Below, in pieces: positions 55,766 to 64,000 of a stretch of 64,000 bases of DNA. The notes beneath the pieces are model-generated. The model did not search any database and was not told where the DNA came from. It was given only the letters and a program-made list of their open reading frames with translations. Every line of letters begins with the position of its first letter. The stretch's first letter is position 1. Origin of the DNA: Anaspis maculata (lineage: Eukaryota > Arthropoda > Insecta > Coleoptera > Scraptiidae); NCBI GenBank assembly GCA_949128115.1, contig OX421963.1, positions 3,844,001-3,908,000 of the forward strand. The letters run 5' to 3'. The position numbers and the translations under genes were made by a program.

Positions 55766-56280
55766 TCATAGATAAACAAAACAGAAATTATCTTTCAAAT
55801 ACAGATGATTCTCTGTATCAGAGAAAAAATCTTCGGCATGTTTCCAAGTGTAATTTTCATAGTTGATAACACGATCATGTCCAGCTAGTTCTCTTAAGTT
55901 GAATCTGCCACAGTACATTTTACTTTTGTGATTTGTAATGGGATAATATCCTTTATACGAGCCAATAATGTAACCAACAGGTCCATATTCCTCATTCAAA
56001 ATTGGCGAACCTGAAAAAAACCCAAATTAGCACAATACGTCACAAATATGAAACTATTCAACTCACCAATGGGTAAATTTTCATCTGTATGAAAAGATTG
56101 ATGCTCCTTTATATCGATATATTTTTCATGACGTTCAACCAACAAAAATTTGCCAGTTTCAATAATATCATGGCGTGTAGGAATAAAAACATTTTTTAAT
56201 GTTTGGGTTGATTGTTGTTGAGAAGGAAGAGAGCTAGCACATGATGTGCCTATTAAAAATAGCACTACTAGTGAATACAT
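55766..56280 (-). CDS. Secreted Polinton protein, two exons
   Basis: Exons 56280-56067 and 56010-55766 join across a 56-bp GTGAGT...TTTCAG intron in frame, giving 152 residues. The first 16-19 residues (MYSLVVLFLIGTSCASS) are a good signal peptide with a likely cut near ASS. The mature part has FIPTRHDIIETGKF, a GPVGYIIGSYKGYYP stretch and two cysteines (YCGRF and NFCFVYL) that could pair. No transmembrane segment follows. Function unknown; an extracellular or host-facing role is inferred from secretion only. TATATAAG on the minus strand lies at about 56311-56319. Confidence 0.6.
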
Positions 56281-56310
56281 TTTTGATACTGAGAAGAAAT
56301 TTGCGCTTCA

Positions 56311-56319
56311 ACTTATATA
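56311..56319 (-). promoter_or_regulatory. TATA box of secreted-protein gene
   Basis: CTATATAAG on the minus strand, 31-39 bases before the Met at 56280. Confidence 0.5.
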
Positions 56320-56343
56320 GGTTACAAAATTGCTGAGTTGGTT

Positions 56344-57291
56344 TCACATATCGTTCTTATCGATCCACGTGTTATGCTTATCACTAAAACCTAAGTATTT
56401 GACATATAATTTATTCTTATTGCGTTTTAAAACTTTTTCCACTAAATATGCATCTTTATATTTCACTTTCTGCAACTGTTGTTCATAAAATCCACCTAAT
56501 ATAGTTTTTTTATCTATATCCTCCAAAATGTATGTAATAGGGTTGGTTAAATTCACTTTCCTAATTACAAATATTTCAGTTGACCAATTTGGCATGTATT
56601 TCTTATCAAAAATTCCTCGTGCTCTTGATATACGAACATGGTCACCTACTGAGAACTTGGCATTTATTTCGACATATTTTATACGATTGTAAACTGTCCT
56701 TAATAATTTTTTGGAATTTTTCACATTCACATCAATCGGTTTCATATTTATGGTTCTATGCTTGGTATTATTATATTTTTTTACAATATTTGGTAAGATA
56801 TCAACCCACCGGTAATTTCCTTGCATACTGAACATTTTCCACATTATATTTTTTAATGTCCGATTCACCCTTTCAACAATAGCAGCTTTTTTTTCACTAT
56901 ATGTGTTATAATGATTGATGCCATATTTTTTCATTAACATCTTGAAATTTGTATTGAAGAATTCCGTTCCTGAATCTGTTTGTATGTTATTCACTTTTTG
57001 GTTTTTTAAAACTTTTTCCATAGCTTTCACAACTTCAGAACCAGTTTTACTTTTCAATGGAAATGCCCAAACAAATTTTGAAAAACAATTAATTACCACC
57101 AATATATATTTATTTCCATCATTTTCTCTTGAATATGGGATCATTTCGACCAAATCTGCTTGTAACAAGTCATTAAGAGATTTTAAAATATATCTACGTC
57201 GTTTGAAATTGATTCTTGCAGGTTTATGAATTTCATCAACTATTTGTCTTTTCATTTCAGTTATCGTACTCATTTTCAACGAACTATGCAA
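56344..57291 (-). CDS. Retroviral-type integrase with chromodomain
   Basis: 315 residues. It inserts the linear element into host DNA. The RNase H-fold core shows D46 in LLQADLVEM, D106 in IQTDSGTEFF and E140 in AAIVERVNRTLK, so the catalytic triad is intact with 33 residues between the last two. A conserved NIMWKMFSMQGNYRWVDILP region follows, then an SH3-like GDHVRISRARGIFDKKYMPN and a C-terminal chromodomain (YLVEKVLKRNKNKLYVKYLG with two Trp/aromatic partners). The N-terminal zinc-binding domain is not evident. It overlaps the upstream gene by 8 bases; MSTITEM seven residues on is an alternative start. Confidence 0.9.
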   Translation of the reverse strand: MHSSLKMSTITEMKRQIVDEIHKPARINFKRRRYILKSLNDLLQADLVEMIPYSRENDGNKYILVVINCFSKFVWAFPLKSKTGSEVVKAMEKVLKNQKVNNIQTDSGTEFFNTNFKMLMKKYGINHYNTYSEKKAAIVERVNRTLKNIMWKMFSMQGNYRWVDILPNIVKKYNNTKHRTINMKPIDVNVKNSKKLLRTVYNRIKYVEINAKFSVGDHVRISRARGIFDKKYMPNWSTEIFVIRKVNLTNPITYILEDIDKKTILGGFYEQQLQKVKYKDAYLVEKVLKRNKNKLYVKYLGFSDKHNTWIDKNDM

Positions 57292-58312
57292 TTATCTTAG
57301 CTTCACGTAATTCTTCGATTATAGAATTGATGCTATTTTGATGCCCGGTGTGGCCGGCGGCTTGTGAACTAATGAGTAAACGTAATCTTTCACAAAGTTC
57401 ATTCGGGTCATCCCAATAATAACAATCCACGGGGTTATCAGTCACCTCCATAAACATTCCATGACCAACTGATGGTGCAATAATTTTTTTATATTTTAAA
57501 AGTTTACTTCCATCAATTTGATTTTTGGGGTCATAATGTCTTCTAGCAGCGTTTGTTCTCAATACAATATCTTTATAAGATTTTTCATCTGAAAGTGTGA
57601 ATTTGAGAGGGTTTCTTTTAAAAAGTAATTCATACAGTCCTTTTGTTCCTGCATAAGTTTTCCCCGCAACAATTATATCAGAACCACTTATTTCTAATAC
57701 AGAATCTCCGATGTAAAATTTTTCAGCATTAGAATCATGTCTAACTCCATATTTTTTATCATGATAAATGGAATTTTTATCGCTCAACATACTTTGTATA
57801 TAGATTCTGGGTAAAGGTTCATATTGATCCAGATATTCTGTCATAGATTCTTCCAGGAGTGATTTATTGGCTTTCCATTGTTTTTCCTGTTCATCATTTT
57901 TTTCTTCAGTCAAAAAATCATTTATAAGTGATTGTTTTGACTTATCAAGTAATAATGAAGGCTTTGCTCGCTTTGGGGTTTCCACATATGTAACACTTTC
58001 ACTGTTAGGATCATCATAGTCATCATCAGCATAATCATCATCAATATCATCAGCAACATCCATTAACTCAAAAGGCCGTTTATTACCCGCACTTATTTGA
58101 GGGGTTTTTGCACCCATAACACTTTCATCGTTCTTATTGTTTTTCGGGCCATTTTTCACCAACTTGGTTTCGATATTTTTTAAATGTTTGGTGATTGGTG
58201 AGAACATTTGTTCTTCAACTATTGCTCCATGTTTGAGGATATCTAATTTCCTTTTAATGGTTTTACGTTTTTGAATAATCTCTTGCTTAATTTTTTTATC
58301 TTCAATATTCAT
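57284..58312 (-). CDS. DUF8207-like Polinton protein
   Basis: 342 residues. The first 130 are charged and disordered, with an Asp/Tyr-rich run. The C-terminal half has GTKGLYELLFKRNP, YKDIVLRTNAARRHYDP and the ending LRLLISSQAAGHTGHQNSIN then IIEELREAKII. These are the conserved blocks of a domain found in many insect Polinton proteins (I believe DUF8207). Its biochemical role is not known to me; co-location with integrase suggests an early or replication-linked task. Starts MNIEDKKIKQE. Confidence 0.65.
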   Translation of the reverse strand: MNIEDKKIKQEIIQKRKTIKRKLDILKHGAIVEEQMFSPITKHLKNIETKLVKNGPKNNKNDESVMGAKTPQISAGNKRPFELMDVADDIDDDYADDDYDDPNSESVTYVETPKRAKPSLLLDKSKQSLINDFLTEEKNDEQEKQWKANKSLLEESMTEYLDQYEPLPRIYIQSMLSDKNSIYHDKKYGVRHDSNAEKFYIGDSVLEISGSDIIVAGKTYAGTKGLYELLFKRNPLKFTLSDEKSYKDIVLRTNAARRHYDPKNQIDGSKLLKYKKIIAPSVGHGMFMEVTDNPVDCYYWDDPNELCERLRLLISSQAAGHTGHQNSINSIIEELREAKIIA

Positions 58313-58454
58313 TTTTACACAATTTTTGATCAGACTTCGATCAGACTCAATCAGCTCTGATCAGCTTGATCAGCTTGAAAACTAGTGATCTAACCAACAC
58401 AAAGTTTCATTGATATCTAATTTCTAAATCTTGGAACTAATATTTATATAATTT

Positions 58455-59137
58455 TCATAATACTATGAATTCGTCAAATCCTTTTCTATATCTACCGTTG
58501 CCAAGATTATTATCTTTGAAAATCGCCAAAAATCCATATGAATTATTCCAACAAAGTGCGCAGATTTCTTTGAATTCATCGTAATTCATATCAGTACCAA
58601 CATGATCATTATAAATATGGCGTAAATTTTGGTCGTCTTGTTTAAAGAGAATTATTGTGTTTGCATTGTCTCGTATAAGGTGTTTGGGTATTTTTGCATA
58701 TGTTTGACAGAGATAGAAACAATCAATAAGATTATGCCTCCCCATGCTGAAATATTCTCTAATTTTTTCCTGATTTTGACATGCAATATCATCAAATATG
58801 AAAACTGAGTTCCGGTTGGCTTGTGAAGGTTCTAAAATTTCATCATTATTATCAAAAGTATAAAACCCGATCCCCTTCATAGGTTCCAGCAATTTTTTCA
58901 AATAAATATATTTAGGTTGATACAGCGATTTTGAATAAATATATATATATTCTCGAATTTCAAACCATTTTCATGCTCAATCAACCCAATCATTACATTT
59001 GTTTTACCACAGTTTGAGGGTCCAACTATAATACATCTTATTGTTGATGGTAGTAGTATCCCATGCTTATGAGATTTATCAACGTGCAAATCATGATTAT
59101 CTATGTGCAAAGTGGTTTTCTGTTTCACTACTCTCAT
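58455..59137 (-). pseudogene. FtsK/HerA-type packaging ATPase, frameshifted
   Basis: It would pump the genome into the capsid. The first part (59137 down to about 58940) has Walker A GPSNCGKT near residue 38. The second part (58901-58455) has Walker B SVFIFDDIA, followed by a likely sensor region LIDCFYLCQTYAKIP. A TA run (about 58938-58953) joins them, where one or two bases are out of register, so the frame breaks between Walker A and B. The rest of both parts is clean. Sequencing or assembly error in the dinucleotide run is a real alternative. Confidence 0.85.
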
Positions 59138-59161
59138 TATTATTTCTTGTACTAGACTGAG

Positions 59162-59190
59162 TATAAAAGCTGAAGTATTTCAATTTTATA
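59162..59190. promoter_or_regulatory. Overlapping divergent TATA boxes
   Basis: TATAAAAG on the plus strand (59162-59169), 54 bases before the PLA2 gene Met, and TATAAAA on the minus strand (59184-59190), about 47 bases before the ATPase Met. The two transcription units are only 85 bp apart. Confidence 0.6.
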
Positions 59191-59222
59191 TCCATTCAAA
59201 ATTCAGGTGCAATACTGAAATA

Positions 59223-60409
59223 ATGTTGTATAACACTGATCCAAACATTGTTTATGGTGAAGGTTTGCTTAATAGTGCAATCAACAAACTTCCATTTGAA
59301 CTTCACATTCCTGGTTATAAGTTTTGTAAGAAAAACATAAAGCAGAAATATGAACTATCATTCATTTTTTTTTTTTTTATTATATTTTCATAGGTGGACC
59401 TGGAACAAAACTGAAAGAAAGATTAGAAAAAGGTGATAAGGGTATTAATAAACTTGATGAAGCATGTAAACAACATGATATCGCATATTCACTAGAAAAA
59501 AACTTAGTTGAACGACACAAGGCCGATAAGATACTTGCCGACAAAGCAGTGGAACGTATGAAATCGTCTGATGCAACTTTCCCTGAAAAAATTGCTGCAA
59601 TAGGGGTAGCAGGCGCGATGAAAGCTAAAGTTAAACTTGGGATGGGTTATAATTCAAGGAAAACTTGCTCATCTAAAAAAGAAAACAGATGTCGAAAATT
59701 GATTGAAAAAATCAAAGGTAGTACTGAAAAAACTCTAGGAATAATAGAAACATGTCTCAAGGATTTAAATGAACATTTTAAATCGCCTAAAGAATTCAAC
59801 TTCATAAGCAAGATGAGTAAAAAAGATAGAAAAAAGAACAAAGAACCATCAAAATCAATAAAAAATATATCGATTACCAAGAGCAACAAAACTAAAAAAA
59901 ATATTAACAGAAAAAATAATGATGAGGATATGGAATTGAAGTCACAAAATCAAGTAATAAAAATGAAAGAGAAAAATTACCGAGAAGATATAAAAAGAAA
60001 ATTGCAAAATCATCAAAATTATAAGAACAAGACTAAGCCCAAAACGACAACCACCAATCAAAACGTTACAAGTAAAAAAAGAAACTTCTCTAAAAAATTT
60101 AAACCAAATTCCAACAAAACGAGCCCTTTCACCCGCGATTTAAGCGATAGTGAAATGGATTGGCAAGAAATTACTGAAACACACTTGAAGAGGAAAATGA
60201 CGTTTGATGATGAAAATGGGGGAAAAAGACAAAAGCTGCAGGGTTACAAAAGAAAAATTAATTATGATGACGACGATGAGAACCAATTCAGTGATGTGAC
60301 GAGAGCATCTAAAAAGGTTAAACTAGCATCATTAAAAAGGAAAATTAGTGATACTATTGACGATGTTGATGATGAGGAAACTAAAACTAAGAAATCTAAA
60401 TTAAAATGA
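59223..60409 (+). CDS. PLA2-domain core/capsid protein, two exons
   Basis: Exons 59223-59325 and 59394-60409 (68-bp GTAAG...ATAG intron) give 372 residues. Near the N-terminus the intron splits the Ca-binding loop codon (YKF-C-GPGTKL, about 32-41), and the catalytic motif LDEACKQHDIAY follows (about 54-65). This is the secreted-type phospholipase A2 of parvovirus VP1 and adintovirus proteins, used to breach the endosomal membrane. A helical stretch rich in Ala/Lys follows, then some 250 residues very rich in Lys with Asp/Glu patches, plausible for genome binding. It leads the virion cluster. Confidence 0.85.
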
Positions 60410-60472
60410 TAATCACCAATAGAATTGATCAGTGTATTCCAGAGCTCTGTCGAATAAACATCAATTGAAAAA

Positions 60473-60937
60473 ATGGTTGCTCATGCAAAATCAAAACCAA
60501 AAAAGAAGTTACCAAAAAAAGTGAAACATAAACCAGCTATTTGTATCAAAGATGTTATTAAGAAAGTTCATAAAGTTCTTCTACAACGTAAACCTAAAAC
60601 AGTTAAAGATGCAATCATGTTGGCATTGAAAACATCTAAGAAGAAGAAGAACATAAAACCAGTCAGGATAGTACCTGTTCCAAAAAAGGGCGGAATCTTA
60701 CCATTGATTCCAATATTTGCGGCTCTCAGTGCATTAGGAGGGTTAAGTGGTGGTGCTGCTGGCATTTATAAAGCAGTAAATGACGCAAAAGCGGCCAAAC
60801 AACAATTAGAAGAAAGTCAGAGACATAACAAAACCCTTGAAAGTATTGCAATGGGTAAAGGGTTATTCTTAAAACCCTACAAAACTGGATTGGGTGTTTT
60901 TTTAAAACATCCACAGCCTTCAAGAAACCGCCGGTGA
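60473..60937 (+). CDS. pX-like core/membrane-active protein
   Basis: 154 residues. The N-terminal 65 are strongly basic (KPKKKLPKKVKHK, KTSKKKKNIK). A GGILPLIPIFAALSALGGL hydrophobic segment (about 73-91) follows, then a helix and a basic tail. That order matches the adenovirus core protein X relatives described in adintoviruses. The expected role is genome condensation with a membrane-active part. It overlaps the protease start by four bases (ATGA), suggesting coupled translation or a shared transcript. Confidence 0.75.
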   Translation: MVAHAKSKPKKKLPKKVKHKPAICIKDVIKKVHKVLLQRKPKTVKDAIMLALKTSKKKKNIKPVRIVPVPKKGGILPLIPIFAALSALGGLSGGAAGIYKAVNDAKAAKQQLEESQRHNKTLESIAMGKGLFLKPYKTGLGVFLKHPQPSRNRR

Positions 60938-61302
60938 CATTCCCTAAACATGCATTAACCAATTTGGATCTTATAAAATTTGTTAAAAAATTACGAATCA
61001 AAAACTTTAGGGGGGTTTTCATGAGAAATAAATTGCCTAAGAAAATAAAACCGAATGAATCTGGGGTAATCAATCTTGATAATAGCAAAGGACCAGGAAC
61101 ACATTGGACTGCTTACAAGAAGCGGAAGAATTGTATAAACTACTTCGATAGCTATGGAAATCTGAAACCTCCTAATGAAGCGATCAGTTACTTTAACTCG
61201 ATGGGGCAATGTAAAATTTTTTATAATCATACAACATATCAATTTGGGGATAGCTACAATTGTGGCCAATTATGTTTAACATTTTTATATAATGATGTTT
61301 GA
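60934..61302 (+). CDS. Adenain-type cysteine protease
   Basis: 122 residues. It matures virion proteins. Catalytic His57 lies in PGTHWTAY, the Asp in NYFDSYG (residue 72) and Cys110 in SYNCGQLCLTFL; this order and spacing are those of adenovirus/Polinton ULP-fold proteases. Much shorter than adenoviral protease, close to the core domain only, as is usual in Polintons. Uninterrupted. Confidence 0.9.
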   Translation: MTFPKHALTNLDLIKFVKKLRIKNFRGVFMRNKLPKKIKPNESGVINLDNSKGPGTHWTAYKKRKNCINYFDSYGNLKPPNEAISYFNSMGQCKIFYNHTTYQFGDSYNCGQLCLTFLYNDV

Positions 61303-61346
61303 AATGTTTGCTCTGTCATTCAGCAGTTGTTAATCACCAAGTGAAG

Positions 61347-62063
61347 ATGTCTCATTCATTCATAATTTCGGGGTACTCTTCAGAATTGCACATTAAAATG
61401 GCTAACCCCATCATATTAGATGAAAAAGCTGATTATGTTATGGGATTGATTGCCTTTTTTGGTACTAATTCGATACCGAACATTGATGAATCAAATAATA
61501 TGTTTTATTATGGTGAAACAAGTATTGAGATCCCTCCTGGTGCGTATGAAATATCTGACATTGAAAAATTCTTAGTTGACCAAATAAAAATCCAAGAAAA
61601 AGATATGGAAACTAAAACTCATTTGAAAATGGTACCCAACCTTAACACTTTGAAATGTGAAATCAAATGTAGCAAAAAAATTGATTTTTCAAAACCTAAT
61701 AATATTGGCAAACTATTGGGGTTTGACAAAAGAGTGCTCAAAACTAAAACTGAAATATCTGATTACCAAATACAAATCAGTCAAATTAATGCGATAATGA
61801 TAAATAGCAACTTGACAACTAATTCTTATGTCCAAAATAGCCCTGGTCATGTTTTACATCTGTTTCGGCCAAGAGAATCACCTGGATTCTATATAGTAGA
61901 AGTTCCGCAAAATGTCATTTACCTTCCAATAAATACACGTTATATTGATGAAATAATCATTCAAATAACTGATCAAAACGGTGATTTGATCAATTTCAAG
62001 AAGCAGCTTGTGACAGTAAGACTACATTTGAAAAAAATTTTAAACAATGGTTTTGGTATATAA
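61347..62063 (+). CDS. Penton-like minor capsid protein
   Basis: 238 residues from MSHSFIISGYSSE; a frame extension to 61299 adds 16 residues with unusual Cys content and overlaps the protease stop, so I prefer this Met. Beta-strand-rich, with EIPPGAYEISDIEKFL, GKLLGFDKRV and a C-terminal NTRYIDEIIIQITDQNG/VTVRLHLKK. These match the single jelly-roll penton proteins of Polintons and relatives. Position between protease and hexon agrees. Confidence 0.8.
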   Translation: MSHSFIISGYSSELHIKMANPIILDEKADYVMGLIAFFGTNSIPNIDESNNMFYYGETSIEIPPGAYEISDIEKFLVDQIKIQEKDMETKTHLKMVPNLNTLKCEIKCSKKIDFSKPNNIGKLLGFDKRVLKTKTEISDYQIQISQINAIMINSNLTTNSYVQNSPGHVLHLFRPRESPGFYIVEVPQNVIYLPINTRYIDEIIIQITDQNGDLINFKKQLVTVRLHLKKILNNGFGI

Positions 62064-62199
62064 TTTTAAAAAACAACAACAATCAGCTATAAAAGCAGTG
62101 ACTCCTGAAGAACAGCCCAAATCAAGTGTGAACCCTAAAACGTTAACAGCTCAGAATAAATTGTTCCTGAAGTCATTGGGGTTTGAAGTACTACAATAA
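62047..62199 (+). CDS. 50-residue conserved-looking small ORF
   Basis: Starts MVLVYNFKKQQQSAIKAV and ends NKLFLKSLGFEVLQ. It overlaps the penton gene end by 17 bases and stops 13 bases before the capsid Met. The FLKSLGF-type ending is one I associate with small ORFs next to capsid genes in insect Polintons. Function unknown, perhaps a capsid cement or a translational spacer. Confidence 0.55.
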   Translation: MVLVYNFKKQQQSAIKAVTPEEQPKSSVNPKTLTAQNKLFLKSLGFEVLQ

Positions 62200-62212
62200 A
62201 GAAGCAAATATA

Positions 62213-63439
62213 ATGGACGCAAGTATTTTGAATGTTACAAGTAATGACGTCATCAACGATACATCAATTGTCAGTGCTGAATATCATACGCATAAACCTG
62301 ATAATGCAACCACATATAACAATAATGATGAAATAAGAATTCAAATTCAACATCAAAATATCTTAACATTCCCATCTAAAAGTTACTTGTTCATCAAAGG
62401 TAAATTGCTAGGAGCAGATAACAAACCCAGCAAAACATTATCGTTCACAAGCAATGGAATTTTATTTTTGTTCAACGAAATCCGCTACGACGTTGGTGGG
62501 TTGACAATTGATCAAGTGAGAAATCCTGGTATAACTTCATCAATGAAAACTCCTCTTTCCATAACCAACGAGCTGAAAAGGTACTATCATAATGCTGGGT
62601 TCTCTTTCCAAAACAATAAATTTTCGGTGGAAGATGATGGAAGTTTCAACTTTTGCATAGATCTCAAGATGATTCTCGGGGTTTTTGAAGATTTCAAAAG
62701 AGTCATAATCAATTTACATCAAGAACTTATACTTATACGTAGTAGTACAGATGTAAATGCGTTTATATCAACTGCAACCGGTGAAACTGAGTCTGGTAAA
62801 GTTGTTATAACAGACATGGGTTGGAAAGTACCCCACATACAAGCATCAGATGAACAAAAATTACGACTTTTAAAAATAATTGAGAGAGAGAAAGTGTTAA
62901 CAGTTCAGTTTAGATGTTGGGAATTACATGAATATCCTATTCTACAAGAAACTACAAAACATACTTGGGCGGTCAAAACAACTAGTCAAGTTGATAAACC
63001 ATCATTCATAATTCTCGCATTACAGACTGATAGAAAAGGACAAACAAAAAAAGATTCCAGCATGTTTGATCATTGTGATATGGCCAAGTTTGAATTGTTT
63101 CTGAACTCGGAACGTTACCCATATAAATGTCCAGATATTAATATGGGGAAAGGAGAATATACAGAACTTTATAGAATGTTTACTCATTTTTATTGCTCTT
63201 ATTATAATAAAGAAGAACCTGCATCCCCATACATGCCCAAAGAATTTATGAAGAATGTACCATTATTCGTATTCGACTGTAGTAAACAACCTGAAACATT
63301 GAAAGAAGGAGGAGTTGATATCCACATAGAATTTGAAACAAAAGCGCAGATGCCCGCAAAAACTACCGCTTATTGTCTTGTTTTGTATGATCGTAAAATA
63401 ATGTATAATCCTCTTGCGGGGATGATAAGAAGAGCTTAA
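62213..63439 (+). CDS. Hexon-like major capsid protein
   Basis: 408 residues from MDASILNVTSND. It is the double jelly-roll major capsid protein that forms the pseudo-hexagonal shell. Typical signs are the opening YLFIKGKLL segment after NILTFPSKS, GILFLFNEIRYDVGGLTID, FCIDLKMILGVFEDF, and a C-terminal HFYCSYYN to YCLVLYDRKIMYN. No stop or frameshift. A Met ten residues upstream (62183) overlaps the small ORF; the downstream one is preferred. AATAAA lies at 63493-63498 inside the edge of the terminal repeat. Confidence 0.9.
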   Translation: MDASILNVTSNDVINDTSIVSAEYHTHKPDNATTYNNNDEIRIQIQHQNILTFPSKSYLFIKGKLLGADNKPSKTLSFTSNGILFLFNEIRYDVGGLTIDQVRNPGITSSMKTPLSITNELKRYYHNAGFSFQNNKFSVEDDGSFNFCIDLKMILGVFEDFKRVIINLHQELILIRSSTDVNAFISTATGETESGKVVITDMGWKVPHIQASDEQKLRLLKIIEREKVLTVQFRCWELHEYPILQETTKHTWAVKTTSQVDKPSFIILALQTDRKGQTKKDSSMFDHCDMAKFELFLNSERYPYKCPDINMGKGEYTELYRMFTHFYCSYYNKEEPASPYMPKEFMKNVPLFVFDCSKQPETLKEGGVDIHIEFETKAQMPAKTTAYCLVLYDRKIMYNPLAGMIRRA

Positions 63440-63492
63440 GTAGTAATATTATAACCTCAATCATTTTATCACATTGTAATTAAATTATTATA

Positions 63493-64000
63493 AATAAAAT
63501 GTTTATTTAAATGTTTATGCGCATTATCTTTAACCTTCGATCCAAAGCAATCTAACGTTGCCTCCCGACCCAGCCCGGCCTGGCCTAGCCTAGCCTAACC
63601 CAGGCGATACCTTGTCTGATAACACCTCGGGCTATACCAATGGAATTTCAACAACCTCTTCTGGTCATTGACGAAAATCTCTTCAGTTACAAGAACTGAA
63701 GAGGTCGAGGTAAAGAAAAAAATAAAAAATTTCAACAACCTCTTCTGGTCATTGACGAAAATCTCTTCAGTTACAAGAACTGAAGAGATCGAGGTAAGAC
63801 AAAAAAAAAATTTTCAACAACCTCTTCTGGTCATTGACGAAAATCTCTTCAGTTACAAGAACTGAAGAGGTCGAGGTAAAAAAATAAAAATTTTCAACAA
63901 CCTCTTCTGGGCATTGACGAAAATCTCTTCAGTTACAAGAACTGAAGAGGTCGAGGTAAAGAAAAAAAAAAGAAAAAATTTCAACAACCTCTTCTGGTCA
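63493..64000. repeat. Polinton right terminal inverted repeat, incomplete
   Basis: Complement of 47.78-48.29 kb: the unique inner part (GGCCTGGCCTAGCC) then about five hairpin units of about 80 bp. Almost no differences from the left repeat by eye, as expected from a replication-linked or recent copy. It is cut by the window end in mid-unit. Confidence 0.9.

Larger units (their letters stand above)
47585..64000. mobile_element. Polinton/Maverick of adintovirus type, right end outside window
   Basis: An integrated dsDNA virus-like element of at least 16.4 kb. Terminal inverted repeats bound it, and it carries the defining set: protein-primed DNA polymerase B, retroviral-type integrase, packaging ATPase, adenain-type protease, penton-like and hexon-like capsid proteins, plus a PLA2 protein and a pX-like protein characteristic of adintoviruses. 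Early-type genes lie mostly on the minus strand, virion genes on the plus strand. The polymerase has one stop and the ATPase one frameshift; all other core genes are open. The right repeat should extend about 190 bp past 64000. The 6-bp target duplication could not be checked. Confidence 0.9.

Overview
The window is repeat-rich nuclear DNA from an animal, most likely an insect. Protein genes have spliceosomal introns. The transposon families seen (P element/THAP9-like, Harbinger with a MADF partner, LINEs, tRNA-type SINEs, many fold-back elements ending in CAGGGTG, and a Polinton) are ones common in insects. The order of insect cannot be fixed from the sequence. I see no convincing single-copy host gene; almost everything recognisable is mobile DNA, often nested.

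Layout. 0-6.3 kb: two arms of a palindromic repeat family (family A here) that carries a small acidic-protein gene, with a truncated non-LTR retrotransposon between them. 6.3-10.5 kb: a complete solo-LTR-like element, small hairpins, a tRNA-like SINE head and a LINE 3' end. 11.2-19.0 kb: a three-exon P-element/THAP9-type transposase gene whose last exon is split by a second solo LTR of the same family. 19.4-21.4 kb: fold-back elements. 22.0-27.6 kb: a fold-back element whose two arms are long tandem arrays of a 133-bp unit in opposite orientation. 28.6-29.1 kb: short tandem duplications. 29.7-33.7 kb: a complete family A palindrome with the acidic-protein gene in both arms, plus a nested MITE. 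34.3-35.3 kb: remnant of a different P-type transposase. 35.9-36.7 kb: a minisatellite of about 120 bp units. 37-38.3 kb: a decayed Harbinger transposase and its MADF partner. 39.2-47.1 kb: more fold-backs, including a 6.7-kb inverted-repeat structure holding a SINE, a hairpin MITE, a Cys-rich CXC-like fragment and a nested fold-back.

From about 47.6 kb to the end lies the main feature: a nearly complete Polinton/Maverick of the adintovirus type, an endogenous double-stranded DNA virus-like element. Terminal inverted repeats made of hairpin units of about 80 bp enclose it; the right one runs off the window. Minus-strand genes are a duplicated small DEDD-like protein, a 48-residue zinc-ribbon peptide, a disordered protein, protein-primed DNA polymerase B (one in-frame stop), a secreted protein, a chromodomain integrase, a DUF8207-like protein and the packaging ATPase (frameshifted). 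Plus-strand genes are an unknown acidic protein and a compact virion cluster: phospholipase A2/core protein, pX-like protein, adenain-type protease, penton-like protein, a 50-residue ORF and the hexon-like major capsid protein. Three genes have short introns and several have TATA boxes. Polymerase and integrase would copy and insert the element; the right-hand cluster would build, package and mature the particle. With the polymerase and ATPase both broken, this copy is probably recent but no longer autonomous.
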